Below, piece after piece: positions 1-5,294 of a stretch of DNA of 7,372 bases. Under the pieces are notes generated by a model. It worked only from the letters and a program-made list of their open reading frames with translations. It ran no database searches and was not told where the DNA came from. The stretch is from an uncultured Oscillospiraceae bacterium (lineage in GTDB: Bacteria; Bacillota; Clostridia; Oscillospirales; Oscillospiraceae): NCBI GenBank assembly GCA_910587205.1, contig CAJULZ010000125.1, forward strand, positions 1 to 7,372, written 5' to 3'. How positions within the stretch are numbered: the first letter of the stretch is position 1; each line of letters begins with the position of its first letter. A program made the translations under genes and the position numbers.

Positions 1-18
1 ACAAAATATACATTTTGT
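1..18. repeat. left inverted repeat of the switch
   Basis: The sequence ACAAAATATACATTTTGT is the exact reverse complement of 240-257. Each copy is itself an imperfect dyad (ACAAAAT, four central bases, ATTTTGT), as expected for a tyrosine-recombinase core site with two binding arms around a short asymmetric spacer. The contig starts on the first base of this repeat, so the outer flank is unknown. Confidence 0.85.
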
Positions 19-63
19 ATCTGGAGCGCATTGCGATGGGCATCAGGACAGAATTAAAACAAA

Positions 64-131
64 AAACAGGCAAAACAAATCAATGCCGCAAGAAGCGTTT
101 CCCTTGCGGCATTGATTTGTTTTGCCTGTTT
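64..131 (-). terminator. 29-bp perfect hairpin, intrinsic terminator on the minus strand
   Basis: Positions 64-92 pair perfectly with 103-131 around a 10-base loop (93-102). Read on the minus strand, the stem is followed by a U-rich run (TTTTTTGTTTTAATTC, complement of about 63-48), giving a rho-independent terminator. It would stop transcripts leaving the recombinase gene leftwards. On the plus strand the downstream bases (TATCGTG) are not U-rich, so termination there should be weaker. Because the hairpin is inside the inverted repeats, its polarity would change with inversion. Confidence 0.75.
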
Positions 132-163
132 ATCGTGATTGTGCCGAATTTCAGAAAAGACTA

Positions 164-191
164 TTCCCTTTCAGACGTTTCATGCTATAAT
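164..191 (+). promoter_or_regulatory. sigma-A promoter with extended -10, inside the switch
   Basis: TGC immediately precedes a perfect TATAAT (-10 at 186-191), forming an extended -10 element. The -35 region is poor (TTCCCT at 164-169, 16-bp spacer), which an extended -10 can tolerate. The predicted start is near 197-199. In the orientation shown it reads toward the right repeat and the antisense strand of the recombinase gene. No ribosome binding site follows it inside the segment, so it seems built to drive a gene outside the repeats. Confidence 0.65.
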
Positions 192-196
192 ATTAT

Positions 197-208
197 CAGT
201 ATATACTG
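197..208. promoter_or_regulatory. palindrome at the switch promoter start site, possible operator
   Basis: CAGTATATACTG is a perfect 12-bp palindrome beginning 6 bases after the -10 box, where transcription should start. A dyad here is typical of a repressor operator. It is too AT-rich to act as a terminator. No cognate regulator is encoded in the window, so the role is inferred. Confidence 0.35.
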
Positions 209-239
209 GGTATTTGCTTTGGATAACTATATATGGTAA

Positions 240-257
240 ACAAAATGTATATTTTGT
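240..257. repeat. right inverted repeat of the switch
   Basis: ACAAAATGTATATTTTGT is the exact reverse complement of bases 1-18. With one flanking base on each side it reads AACAAAA-TGTATA-TTTTGTT, two 7-bp arms around a 6-bp spacer, comparable to dif-type crossover sites. It lies 16 bp beyond the stop codon of the recombinase gene, the usual close spacing of an inverton and its dedicated recombinase. Confidence 0.85.
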
Positions 258-273
258 TAAAAACGCCGAACAG

Positions 274-1119
274 CTAACTCACCAGACCCAGCCGTTCCAG
301 CTGCCGGGCATGCTCGTCCCCAGTAGTCAGCAGGTAGATCCGGGTCGTTTCAATGGAGCTGTGTCCCAGCACATCCGCCAGCCTTACGATGTCCCGGGTC
401 GCTCGGTAAAATGTGGTGGCAAACAGGTGCCGGAGATTGTGGGGAAACACCTTAGAGGGCGCTACCCGGGCTGTTTCGCACAACGTTTTCATGGCCCGCC
501 AGATTTGCCCTCGGGACAACCCTGCCCCAGTTCTATCGCGAAAGATTTCGCCGGAGACAATTTTGTGCCGCTTCGCGTACTTGGCCAGTTTGCGGCACAG
601 CTTGTCCGGGAATAAGATGGTGCGGATTTTTCCTTTGAGCGCTACATTGGCCCGTCCACGGCGTATGGCCTCCACGGTAACGCAGCGCACCTCGGATACC
701 CGGATGCCGGTGGAGCATACCGTTTCCATCAGCAGCCCCAGCCAGCTGCGTCTATCCTTCCGGGCCGCGGCCAGCAGGCGTCCGTACTCCTCCCGGCACA
801 ATTCCCGGGACGCATCCCGAAAAGTTTTCCGCTGGATTTTAAGAAATCTCACCCGGCAATCCTCCCACCCCAGAAAACGAAACAGGCTGTTCAGCGCCGA
901 CAGCTTGGCGTTCACTGTTGCCGGGGCCTGCCCCTGGGCCAGGAGGTGTTCTCTCCAGGCAATTGCAAGCGCCTTGGTAACGCCCCTGCCGTTCAGCCAG
1001 ACGATGAAGACCCGTATATTCCGCAGGTAGTTTTCGATAGTGGCCGGGGCGCGTTCTTCCCGAAACAGGTGCTCCTGATAGCGGTTCAAATCGCAAACTC
1101 GAAGCTGTTGTTCACACAT
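274..1119 (-). CDS. tyrosine recombinase (phage integrase family), probable DNA invertase
   Basis: This 281-residue site-specific recombinase is complete. Residues about 8-97 form the N-terminal helical DNA-binding (SAM-like) domain; about 105-281 form the catalytic domain. The full active site is visible: Arg140 (STGIRVSE), Lys164 (LKGKIR), His227 and Arg230 (HNLRHLFAT), His253 (LGHSS) and nucleophile Tyr262 (TRIY). The length matches small XerC/D-like enzymes without an arm-binding domain. The start is set by GGAGGG eight bases upstream of ATG. The gene stands alone with its own promoter and ends 16 bp from the right repeat at 240-257, so it most likely acts on that repeat pair. An orphan integrase of a mobile element is possible, but no other element genes are present. 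The family is certain; the invertase role is inferred from context. Confidence 0.93.
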   Translation of the reverse strand: MCEQQLRVCDLNRYQEHLFREERAPATIENYLRNIRVFIVWLNGRGVTKALAIAWREHLLAQGQAPATVNAKLSALNSLFRFLGWEDCRVRFLKIQRKTFRDASRELCREEYGRLLAAARKDRRSWLGLLMETVCSTGIRVSEVRCVTVEAIRRGRANVALKGKIRTILFPDKLCRKLAKYAKRHKIVSGEIFRDRTGAGLSRGQIWRAMKTLCETARVAPSKVFPHNLRHLFATTFYRATRDIVRLADVLGHSSIETTRIYLLTTGDEHARQLERLGLVS

Positions 1120-1139
1120 TTTAGTATCCCTCCGATTAC

Positions 1140-1169
1140 TTTATAATCAAGTAAATTCAAATGTATCAA
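1140..1169 (-). promoter_or_regulatory. promoter of the recombinase gene
   Basis: On the minus strand TTGATA (1169-1164) is followed after 18 bp by TATAAA (1145-1140), or after 17 bp by TTATAA. The recombinase ribosome binding site and ATG follow directly, giving a 5' leader of only about 13-15 nt. A partial copy of the crossover site (CAAATGTAT at 1158-1166) overlaps the -35 box. A second isolated TATAAT lies on the minus strand at 1258-1253 but has no good -35 partner. A 7-bp hairpin (1188-1194 with 1203-1209) lies between them; I assign it no function. Confidence 0.6.
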
Positions 1170-1302
1170 AATAGATCCTTTTGAACCCAGCGGCGATATG
1201 CCGCCGCTGCCTGCCTTTTCCGCAAAATGGGCCCGGACCCTTTATTGCGCATATTATACCGCCACTATGTTTTCCTTCCCCTCCAAGAAAAGAATTAAAA
1301 CA

Positions 1303-1337
1303 CCGCAGGGCAAGGGCCTGGTACCCTTGCCCTGCGG
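1303..1337 (-). terminator. intrinsic terminator of the symporter-glucosidase operon
   Basis: Positions 1303-1316 pair perfectly with 1324-1337 (14 bp, 7-base loop, GC-rich). On the minus strand the stem is followed by TGTTTTAATTCTTTTC. It lies about 77 bp beyond the glucosidase stop codon. On the plus strand the following bases (GCGTTTCTG) are only weakly U-rich. Confidence 0.85.
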
Positions 1338-1413
1338 GCGTTTCTGTCCAATGCCGGTAATTTCACTCAGATTCCCATCAAGCCATTATTTCGAACGACA
1401 TATACAAAACAGC

Positions 1414-3276
1414 CTATCTCTCCCCCGCCTTTTTCCAAATGCGGGCCTCATAGCCCTGCATCCTCCCCCCGCCTCCACCCTGCGGGGTGGAATCATAGGC
1501 CAGCTCCCATGTCCCCTGAAGCGGAAACGCCCGACAGGGCCGCAGGCCCAGGTTACAGTCCACCAGCCAGCGCTGCCCGTCCAGCGCCCGCTCGTAGGTA
1601 AAGCGGTCCTTTCCCCGGTTCCGAACCTGAAAGGAGCCGTAGACCAACGCCCTGGTCTCGTGCCGCAGGCGGATCAGCGTCCGGTACGCTTCCAGTACCT
1701 CCGCCTTGGGCTGCTGGCGCAGGCCCTTGTGCCAGGGGGGCAGCGCGCGGTTCCAGGGCAGGAGCACCCGGGCGTGCTCCCGCGTCCCCGCCAGGATGGC
1801 GGCAAACACCTTGTCCTCCGGCTCCGTTTGGATGTGCTCCCCGTAATATCCCTTGGCCTCCACGTCCGTGACCTGCTCCATGGAGGTGAAGGGGTAGTTG
1901 CCCAGCCCCATCTCGTCCCCCTGGAACACGAAGGGCGTCCCCTTCAGCGTAAACTGCATAACGGCCAGCAGCTTGGACAGCGCGGTGTGCCGGGAGATAT
2001 CCCCGGTGATCTTGCTGATCATTCGCGGGTTGTCATGGTTGTTGTAAAACAGGGCCATCCAGCAATCGTTCCCATAATGCTCCATCCAGTCGATGAGGTA
2101 GTCCCGCAGGTAGTTCAGGTCGTATTCATAGTCGTCGTACCGGGTGTGCCCCGGCGTCTCCAGGTGGTCGAAGGAGAAGACCATGTCCAGCTCGCCCCTC
2201 CCCTCCCCCGTCACCAGCCTGCACATCTGCATCCCCAGGCCGGGGGTCTCCCCCACAGAGAACGCGCCATGGGGCTCAAAGGCTTTCTCCCGGATCTCCC
2301 GCAGGTACTCATGGAGATGGGGGCCATAATAGTAGTGCTCAATCCCGGCAAAGCCCATCAGGGCCCCGATGGTTTCGTTCCCCTGGGGCAGCCCGTCCTC
2401 CTTGGAGATGTAGTTGATGACATCCATGCGGAAGCCGTCCACCCCCCGGTCCAGCCACCGGTTCACCATGGCGATGACGTCCCGGCGGACGTCCGGATTG
2501 TCCCAGTTTAGGTCCATCTGTTTTTGGGAGAACAGGTGCAGAGCCCAGCTGTCCGATTCCTCCACATAGTTCCATGCGGAACCGGAGAAGAAAGACGTCC
2601 AGTTATTGGGCGGGGTGTGACTGCCTTCGTCTTTCCGGAAAAAATAGTACGCCCGATAGGGGGAGTTCCCGTCCCTTAGGGCCTCCTGATACCAGGGGTG
2701 CTCGTCGGAGGTGTGGTTGACCACCAGATCCATGATGAGGCGCATCCCCCGGCGGTGTATCCCGTCCAGCAGGCGGTCAAAGTCGTCCATCGTCCCAAAC
2801 TCCGCCATAATCTTGTCGTAGTCCCGGATGTCATATCCGTTGTCATCGTTGGGGGAATCATAGATGGGGGACAGCCACAGCGCGTCCACCCCCAGCTCCT
2901 TTAAGTAGTCCAGCTTGCCAAGGATGCCGGGCAAGTCTCCGATGCCGTCCCCGTTGCTGTCGCAGAAGCTCCGGGGGTAGATCTGGTAAAACACCGCCTC
3001 CTTCCACCACTTGGGGACGATGGGCCCCGTGGATGGGGCGGGCTCGTCCCGCTCCAGGTTCACCAGATGGAGCAGCGCGTCAAAAAAACCCGGCCCCAGC
3101 TTTTTCCCCGCCAGCCCCGCCACCGTGCGCAGCTTCAGGTTTGCCACCGCCGGATTGGTGATCACCCGCTCCGGAAAGCCCAGCTGGAGCAGCACCCGGG
3201 CCAGGGCGTCGTGTCCCACGGGGGTTTGGTACAGATCCTTGATCCGGCTGCCATAGGTCAGCGTTTTTCTGTCCAT
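1414..3276 (-). CDS. GH13 alpha-glucosidase, oligo-1,6-glucosidase/dextran glucosidase type
   Basis: This 620-residue cytoplasmic enzyme has no signal peptide and should release glucose from isomalto-oligosaccharides. The (beta/alpha)8 domain starts near residue 90 (KWWKEAVFYQIYPRSF). A calcium-loop motif DSNGDGIGD is at 106-114. The conserved GH13 regions are present: DLVVNHTS (183-190), GFRMDVINYISK with nucleophile Asp285, SVGET with acid/base Glu343, and NNHDNPR with Asp415. Val286 after the nucleophile is the residue associated with alpha-1,6 rather than alpha-1,4 specificity in this family. A C-terminal beta-domain follows to about 614. Residues 1-88 are an extra, mostly helical extension not found in typical MalL or DexB proteins. 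Its start is firm: GGAGGGAGG lies seven bases upstream of ATG. The gene begins 2 bp after the symporter stop codon, so translation is probably coupled. Trehalose-6-phosphate hydrolase is an alternative, but the non-PTS partner transporter argues against it. Confidence 0.92.
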   Translation of the reverse strand: MDRKTLTYGSRIKDLYQTPVGHDALARVLLQLGFPERVITNPAVANLKLRTVAGLAGKKLGPGFFDALLHLVNLERDEPAPSTGPIVPKWWKEAVFYQIYPRSFCDSNGDGIGDLPGILGKLDYLKELGVDALWLSPIYDSPNDDNGYDIRDYDKIMAEFGTMDDFDRLLDGIHRRGMRLIMDLVVNHTSDEHPWYQEALRDGNSPYRAYYFFRKDEGSHTPPNNWTSFFSGSAWNYVEESDSWALHLFSQKQMDLNWDNPDVRRDVIAMVNRWLDRGVDGFRMDVINYISKEDGLPQGNETIGALMGFAGIEHYYYGPHLHEYLREIREKAFEPHGAFSVGETPGLGMQMCRLVTGEGRGELDMVFSFDHLETPGHTRYDDYEYDLNYLRDYLIDWMEHYGNDCWMALFYNNHDNPRMISKITGDISRHTALSKLLAVMQFTLKGTPFVFQGDEMGLGNYPFTSMEQVTDVEAKGYYGEHIQTEPEDKVFAAILAGTREHARVLLPWNRALPPWHKGLRQQPKAEVLEAYRTLIRLRHETRALVYGSFQVRNRGKDRFTYERALDGQRWLVDCNLGLRPCRAFPLQGTWELAYDSTPQGGGGGRMQGYEARIWKKAGER

Positions 3277-3278
3277 AT

Positions 3279-4772
3279 CTATGCCTCCCTCCTATTTTTC
3301 TCCAGCTCATTGCAAATCCGCTCATACTCTTCTTCGTCCAGCCTGTATTTCTTCCGATAGAGGAGATACGAACCCACCATCATGGCCCAGGGCAGCGCCG
3401 TCATGGTCACCAGCAGACCCAAGCTCTGTCCGGGGGACACTCCGCCCCCGCCGAACAGCACGCCGTCGATAGCGGCCAGTTTCTCCTGCTCGGACAGCAG
3501 GCCCTGGGCGCACTGCTGCTCCAGGCCGGAGATCTGATTGGTATAGCCGGTGACACCGAAGACCAGGTAGGTGGCGGAGGTGACCGCCACGATGAGGGCG
3601 GAGCTCATTTTGGTGATGAAGGGGCGCAGTGAGGTAATGATCCCCTCGTTCCGCTGGCCAAAACGGTACTCGTTATACTCCACCGTGTTCATGATGGAGA
3701 TCATCATAATGAGATAGAAGCAGTACTGTCCGAAGTTGGAGCACATATAGCCCACCACCAGCAGGCCGAATCGGCCCATCCCGGCGCCTGGGACGGCGGT
3801 GGAGGCCAGCGTCAGCAGGTAGCCCGCCGACGATACCGCCGTCATGATGCCCATGAGCTTCTTCCGGCGCAGCCGCCGGGAGATGGCCGGGTAAAAGATC
3901 ATCAGGAACGCGGTGGCCGCCATCCCCACCGTGTTGAAGATGGAGTACAGCCCCCCGCTGTAGCCGAAAGTGAAGTAGATGTAGGTGGAGCCCAGCCCGC
4001 CCACCACCAGGCCGCACCCCACCTGCTGGATGAGGAAAATCACCGCCACCCACACCAGCTGGTCGTTCCGGGCGATGGTCTTGAACACCTGGAGCAGGGA
4101 GAATTTCTCCCTGGGGCGGCTTGCCGGGGCCGCTTCCCGCCGCTCCCGCACGCCCAGCACCGTAAAGAGCTGGGTCAGGGGGGCCAGCAGGGCGATGCCC
4201 ACCGCCACCCAGCCGTAGGCGGTGGTGGTGCTGCCCCCGATGGCCCCAGCGCCGGTGGTGAACACGGGGATGAGCATGGCGGCCAGCGTTCCGCCGATGC
4301 CGGCGCACAGGGTAGCCCGGGAGGTGAACTGGTTGCGAGTGTCGGCGTCCGAGCCCAGGGCGGGGATCATCCCCCAGTAGGAGATGTCGTTCATGGTGTA
4401 GGTGATGCTGAAGGCGAAGTACATCACCCCGAAGAACCACACAAAGGCCCAGCCCTGGAGCTGCACATTGAACATCAGGTAGATCACCATCGACGTGGAC
4501 AGCGCCCCCGCCACCAGCCAGGGCTTGAACTTGCCGTATTTCGAGTGAGTATGCTCGATGATATTGCCCATGATGGGGTCGTTCAGCGCGTCAAACAACC
4601 GGGCGGCGATCATGATGCCGGTGACGGCGGCCAGCTGCGCCGCGTCCAGCGTGCGGGTGAACAGCACGAAGGTGAGCAGATAGCTGTTGATGAGGGCGTA
4701 CAGCGCGTCCCGCCCAATGGTGCCGATGGGATAGCAGATCAGGTTTCGCTTTACCGCATTTTTATTTTCCAT
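3279..4772 (-). CDS. GPH/MelB-family sugar:cation symporter (MFS)
   Basis: This 497-residue inner-membrane protein has about 12 predicted transmembrane segments and belongs to the glycoside-pentoside-hexuronide:cation symporters. Family marks are visible: RLFDALNDPIMG (58-69), whose Asp61 and Asp65 match the cation-site aspartates of MelB; the cytoplasmic loop motif SKYGKFKPW (77-85); and the region EYRFGQRNEGIITSLRPFITK (368-388). The central cytoplasmic loop is near 207-235. A long hydrophilic stretch at about 410-448, before the last transmembrane segment, is rich in Gln and Gly. The tail is highly charged. AGGTG sits nine bases before ATG. The gene is first in an operon with the alpha-glucosidase, so the substrate is probably an unphosphorylated alpha-glucoside such as isomaltose or a short dextrin. 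Substrate and coupling ion are inferred; the family is clear. Confidence 0.92.
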   Translation of the reverse strand: MENKNAVKRNLICYPIGTIGRDALYALINSYLLTFVLFTRTLDAAQLAAVTGIMIAARLFDALNDPIMGNIIEHTHSKYGKFKPWLVAGALSTSMVIYLMFNVQLQGWAFVWFFGVMYFAFSITYTMNDISYWGMIPALGSDADTRNQFTSRATLCAGIGGTLAAMLIPVFTTGAGAIGGSTTTAYGWVAVGIALLAPLTQLFTVLGVRERREAAPASRPREKFSLLQVFKTIARNDQLVWVAVIFLIQQVGCGLVVGGLGSTYIYFTFGYSGGLYSIFNTVGMAATAFLMIFYPAISRRLRRKKLMGIMTAVSSAGYLLTLASTAVPGAGMGRFGLLVVGYMCSNFGQYCFYLIMMISIMNTVEYNEYRFGQRNEGIITSLRPFITKMSSALIVAVTSATYLVFGVTGYTNQISGLEQQCAQGLLSEQEKLAAIDGVLFGGGGVSPGQSLGLLVTMTALPWAMMVGSYLLYRKKYRLDEEEYERICNELEKNRREA

Positions 4773-4942
4773 ACCGCTTCACACCTTTTCCACAAAATAC
4801 GGCCGGGCGGCAAAATCCCGATACGCCCGGGTCCCTTTGCTATGGCCGCCGGTTCGGAGACCGCTATGTTGAACCGCGCCTCCAGTCCTATCTGCACAAA
4901 TCCACCTGGCTGGAACCCCAAAGATTTTATATAGTCCATTTA
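4773..4942 (-). other. leader of the symporter-glucosidase operon
   Basis: The predicted transcript has an untranslated leader of about 160 nt. Two weak stem-loops are visible: CGGTTC/GAACCG (4849-4854 with 4870-4875) and CCGGGCG/CGCCCGG (4803-4809 with 4824-4830). The second sits about 15 bases upstream of the ribosome binding site and is followed on the minus strand by TATTTTG, too short a U-run for a convincing terminator. A 62-codon open frame crosses the leader but has no ribosome binding site and begins at or before the predicted transcription start. I recognise no riboswitch class. Confidence 0.4.
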
Positions 4943-4971
4943 ATTATAACATTCATTACAAAAAATGTCTA
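4943..4971 (-). promoter_or_regulatory. promoter of the symporter-glucosidase operon
   Basis: On the minus strand TAGACA (4971-4966) is separated by exactly 17 bp from a perfect TATAAT (4948-4943), with an expected start near 4936. The spacer and -35 contain a weak dyad (ACATT at 4949-4953, AATGT at 4964-4968) that could be an operator. This promoter is back-to-back with that of the ABC-F gene; the two -35 boxes are about 65 bp apart. Confidence 0.75.
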
Positions 4972-4995
4972 CCAATTCCGCATCATACCGGCAAC

Positions 4996-5009
4996 TGTCA
5001 GCGAAAGCA
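4996..5009. promoter_or_regulatory. possible cre-like (CcpA) site between divergent promoters
   Basis: TGTCAGCGAAAGCA resembles the catabolite-response consensus TGWNANCGNTNWCA with two mismatches in this orientation. It lies about 25 bp upstream of the operon's -35 box, between the divergent promoters. Catabolite control would suit a sugar-uptake operon, but the match is imperfect and repressing cre sites usually overlap or follow the promoter. Confidence 0.25.
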
Positions 5010-5036
5010 CTTCCCTGCCTGGGCATGTCCCCCGCC

Positions 5037-5065
5037 TTGACATCCGCCCCTGACCGTGCTATACT
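5037..5065 (+). promoter_or_regulatory. near-consensus promoter of the ABC-F gene
   Basis: A perfect TTGACA (5037-5042), a 17-bp spacer and TATACT (5060-5065) preceded by TGC (extended -10) make this the strongest promoter in the window. The predicted start is near 5072, giving a leader of about 220 nt before the ABC-F start codon. A strong constitutive promoter paired with a downstream attenuator implies that control acts at termination, not initiation. Confidence 0.88.
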
Positions 5066-5099
5066 GTGCTCACTTTGCTTTATGGAAAAGGGTGAAAAG

Positions 5100-5114
5100 A
5101 TGCGCAATCAGTAA
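5100..5114 (+). CDS. upstream ORF, leader peptide MRNQ
   Basis: ATG-CGC-AAT-CAG-TAA encodes the tetrapeptide Met-Arg-Asn-Gln. It is preceded by AAGGGTG at a 5-base spacing and starts about 28 nt after the predicted transcription start. It lies 58 nt upstream of the antiterminator arm. Very short translated leader ORFs are known sensors in antibiotic-inducible attenuators of ABC-F and erm genes, where a drug-stalled ribosome changes the downstream RNA fold. Translation is inferred from the ribosome binding site and context only. Confidence 0.55.
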   Translation: MRNQ

Positions 5115-5171
5115 GTTGAACTTCAAGCTGTGAGCAAGGAGCCGGGTCCATCAATTGGGGATGGGCTTGGA

Positions 5172-5260
5172 TTTTCATGGCACGAAGGGCGGCTTACTGA
5201 CCGGGGGCATCCGTATGTCCCTGCCTTTTCGTCATGTGATCCGTCTTTCTGCCATGAAAG
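5172..5260 (+). promoter_or_regulatory. transcription attenuator: antiterminator and competing folds
   Basis: The bases 5173-5192 can pair with 5241-5259 in an almost continuous 19-bp helix: one bulge at C5183, and G-U pairs at 5187 and 5189. A further G-U pair, 5172 with 5260, could extend it. This fold consumes the left arm, loop and part of the right arm of the terminator at 5239-5271. In the alternative, 5176-5189 pairs with 5225-5236 (about 12 bp, two-base bulge, two G-U pairs), leaving the terminator free to form. The two folds share the arm 5176-5189 and cannot coexist, which is how a ribosome-controlled attenuator works. Folds were worked out by hand, without energies. Confidence 0.7.
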
Positions 5261-5271
5261 ACGGATTTTTT
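5239..5271 (+). terminator. leader terminator upstream of the ABC-F gene
   Basis: ATCCGTCTTTC (5239-5249) pairs perfectly with GAAAGACGGAT (5256-5266) around a 6-base loop, directly followed by TTTTTT and then GTTT. It is a classic intrinsic terminator only 24 bp before the ABC-F start codon and after that gene's promoter, so by default it should abort transcripts before the gene. Confidence 0.9.
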
Positions 5272-5294
5272 GTTTGAAAAGGGAGCGTGCATCG

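Larger units (their letters stand above)
1..257. other. putative invertible DNA segment (promoter switch)
   Basis: An AT-rich segment is bounded by perfect 18-bp inverted repeats and lies next to a complete tyrosine recombinase gene. Between the repeats are a rightward extended -10 promoter, a palindrome at its start point and a strong minus-strand terminator hairpin, but no credible gene. This matches the layout of phase-variable invertible promoters in gut Firmicutes and Bacteroidetes, where a recombinase flips a promoter between inverted repeats. As shown, transcription runs right, antisense to the recombinase; inverted, it would run left out of the window. The controlled gene is therefore probably left of base 1 and cannot be seen. 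Inversion itself is inferred, not observed. Confidence 0.72.

Noticed and set aside
64..131. The 29-bp hairpin as a MITE or CRISPR-like repeat unit
   Set aside because: It occurs once, has a short loop and a U-rich tail on one strand, so a terminator is the simpler explanation.
15..239. A 74-codon plus-strand open frame inside the invertible segment
   Set aside because: It runs straight through the 29-bp hairpin and the promoter, has low-complexity composition and no ribosome binding site.
1..1170. A mobile element (insertion sequence or integrative element) bounded by the inverted repeats
   Set aside because: The repeats enclose only about 220 bp and exclude the recombinase, there is no transposase and no target-site duplication can be seen; an inverton explains the layout better.
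1198..2511. Long plus-strand open frame opposite the glucosidase (437 codons)
   Set aside because: It is the antisense shadow of a GC-rich gene, with Pro/His/Gln/Val-rich sequence and no domain; it also crosses the operon terminator.
1414..3276. Trehalose-6-phosphate hydrolase assignment for the GH13 enzyme
   Set aside because: The nucleophile region fits either, but the calcium-loop motif and a proton- or sodium-driven symporter in place of a phosphotransferase partner favour an unphosphorylated alpha-1,6-glucoside.
3673..4440. A 255-codon minus-strand frame inside the symporter gene
   Set aside because: An out-of-frame shadow, extremely rich in His, Gly and Arg; the symporter frame is clearly the coding one.
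4751..4939. A 62-codon minus-strand open frame overlapping the symporter start
   Set aside because: No ribosome binding site, its ATG lies at or before the predicted transcription start, and the product resembles nothing I recognise.
5130..5294. A 55-codon N-terminal extension of the ABC-F protein starting at GTG 5130
   Set aside because: The frame is open, but it runs through the attenuator and terminator, has no good ribosome binding site, and the protein family begins at the Met encoded at 5295, which has one.
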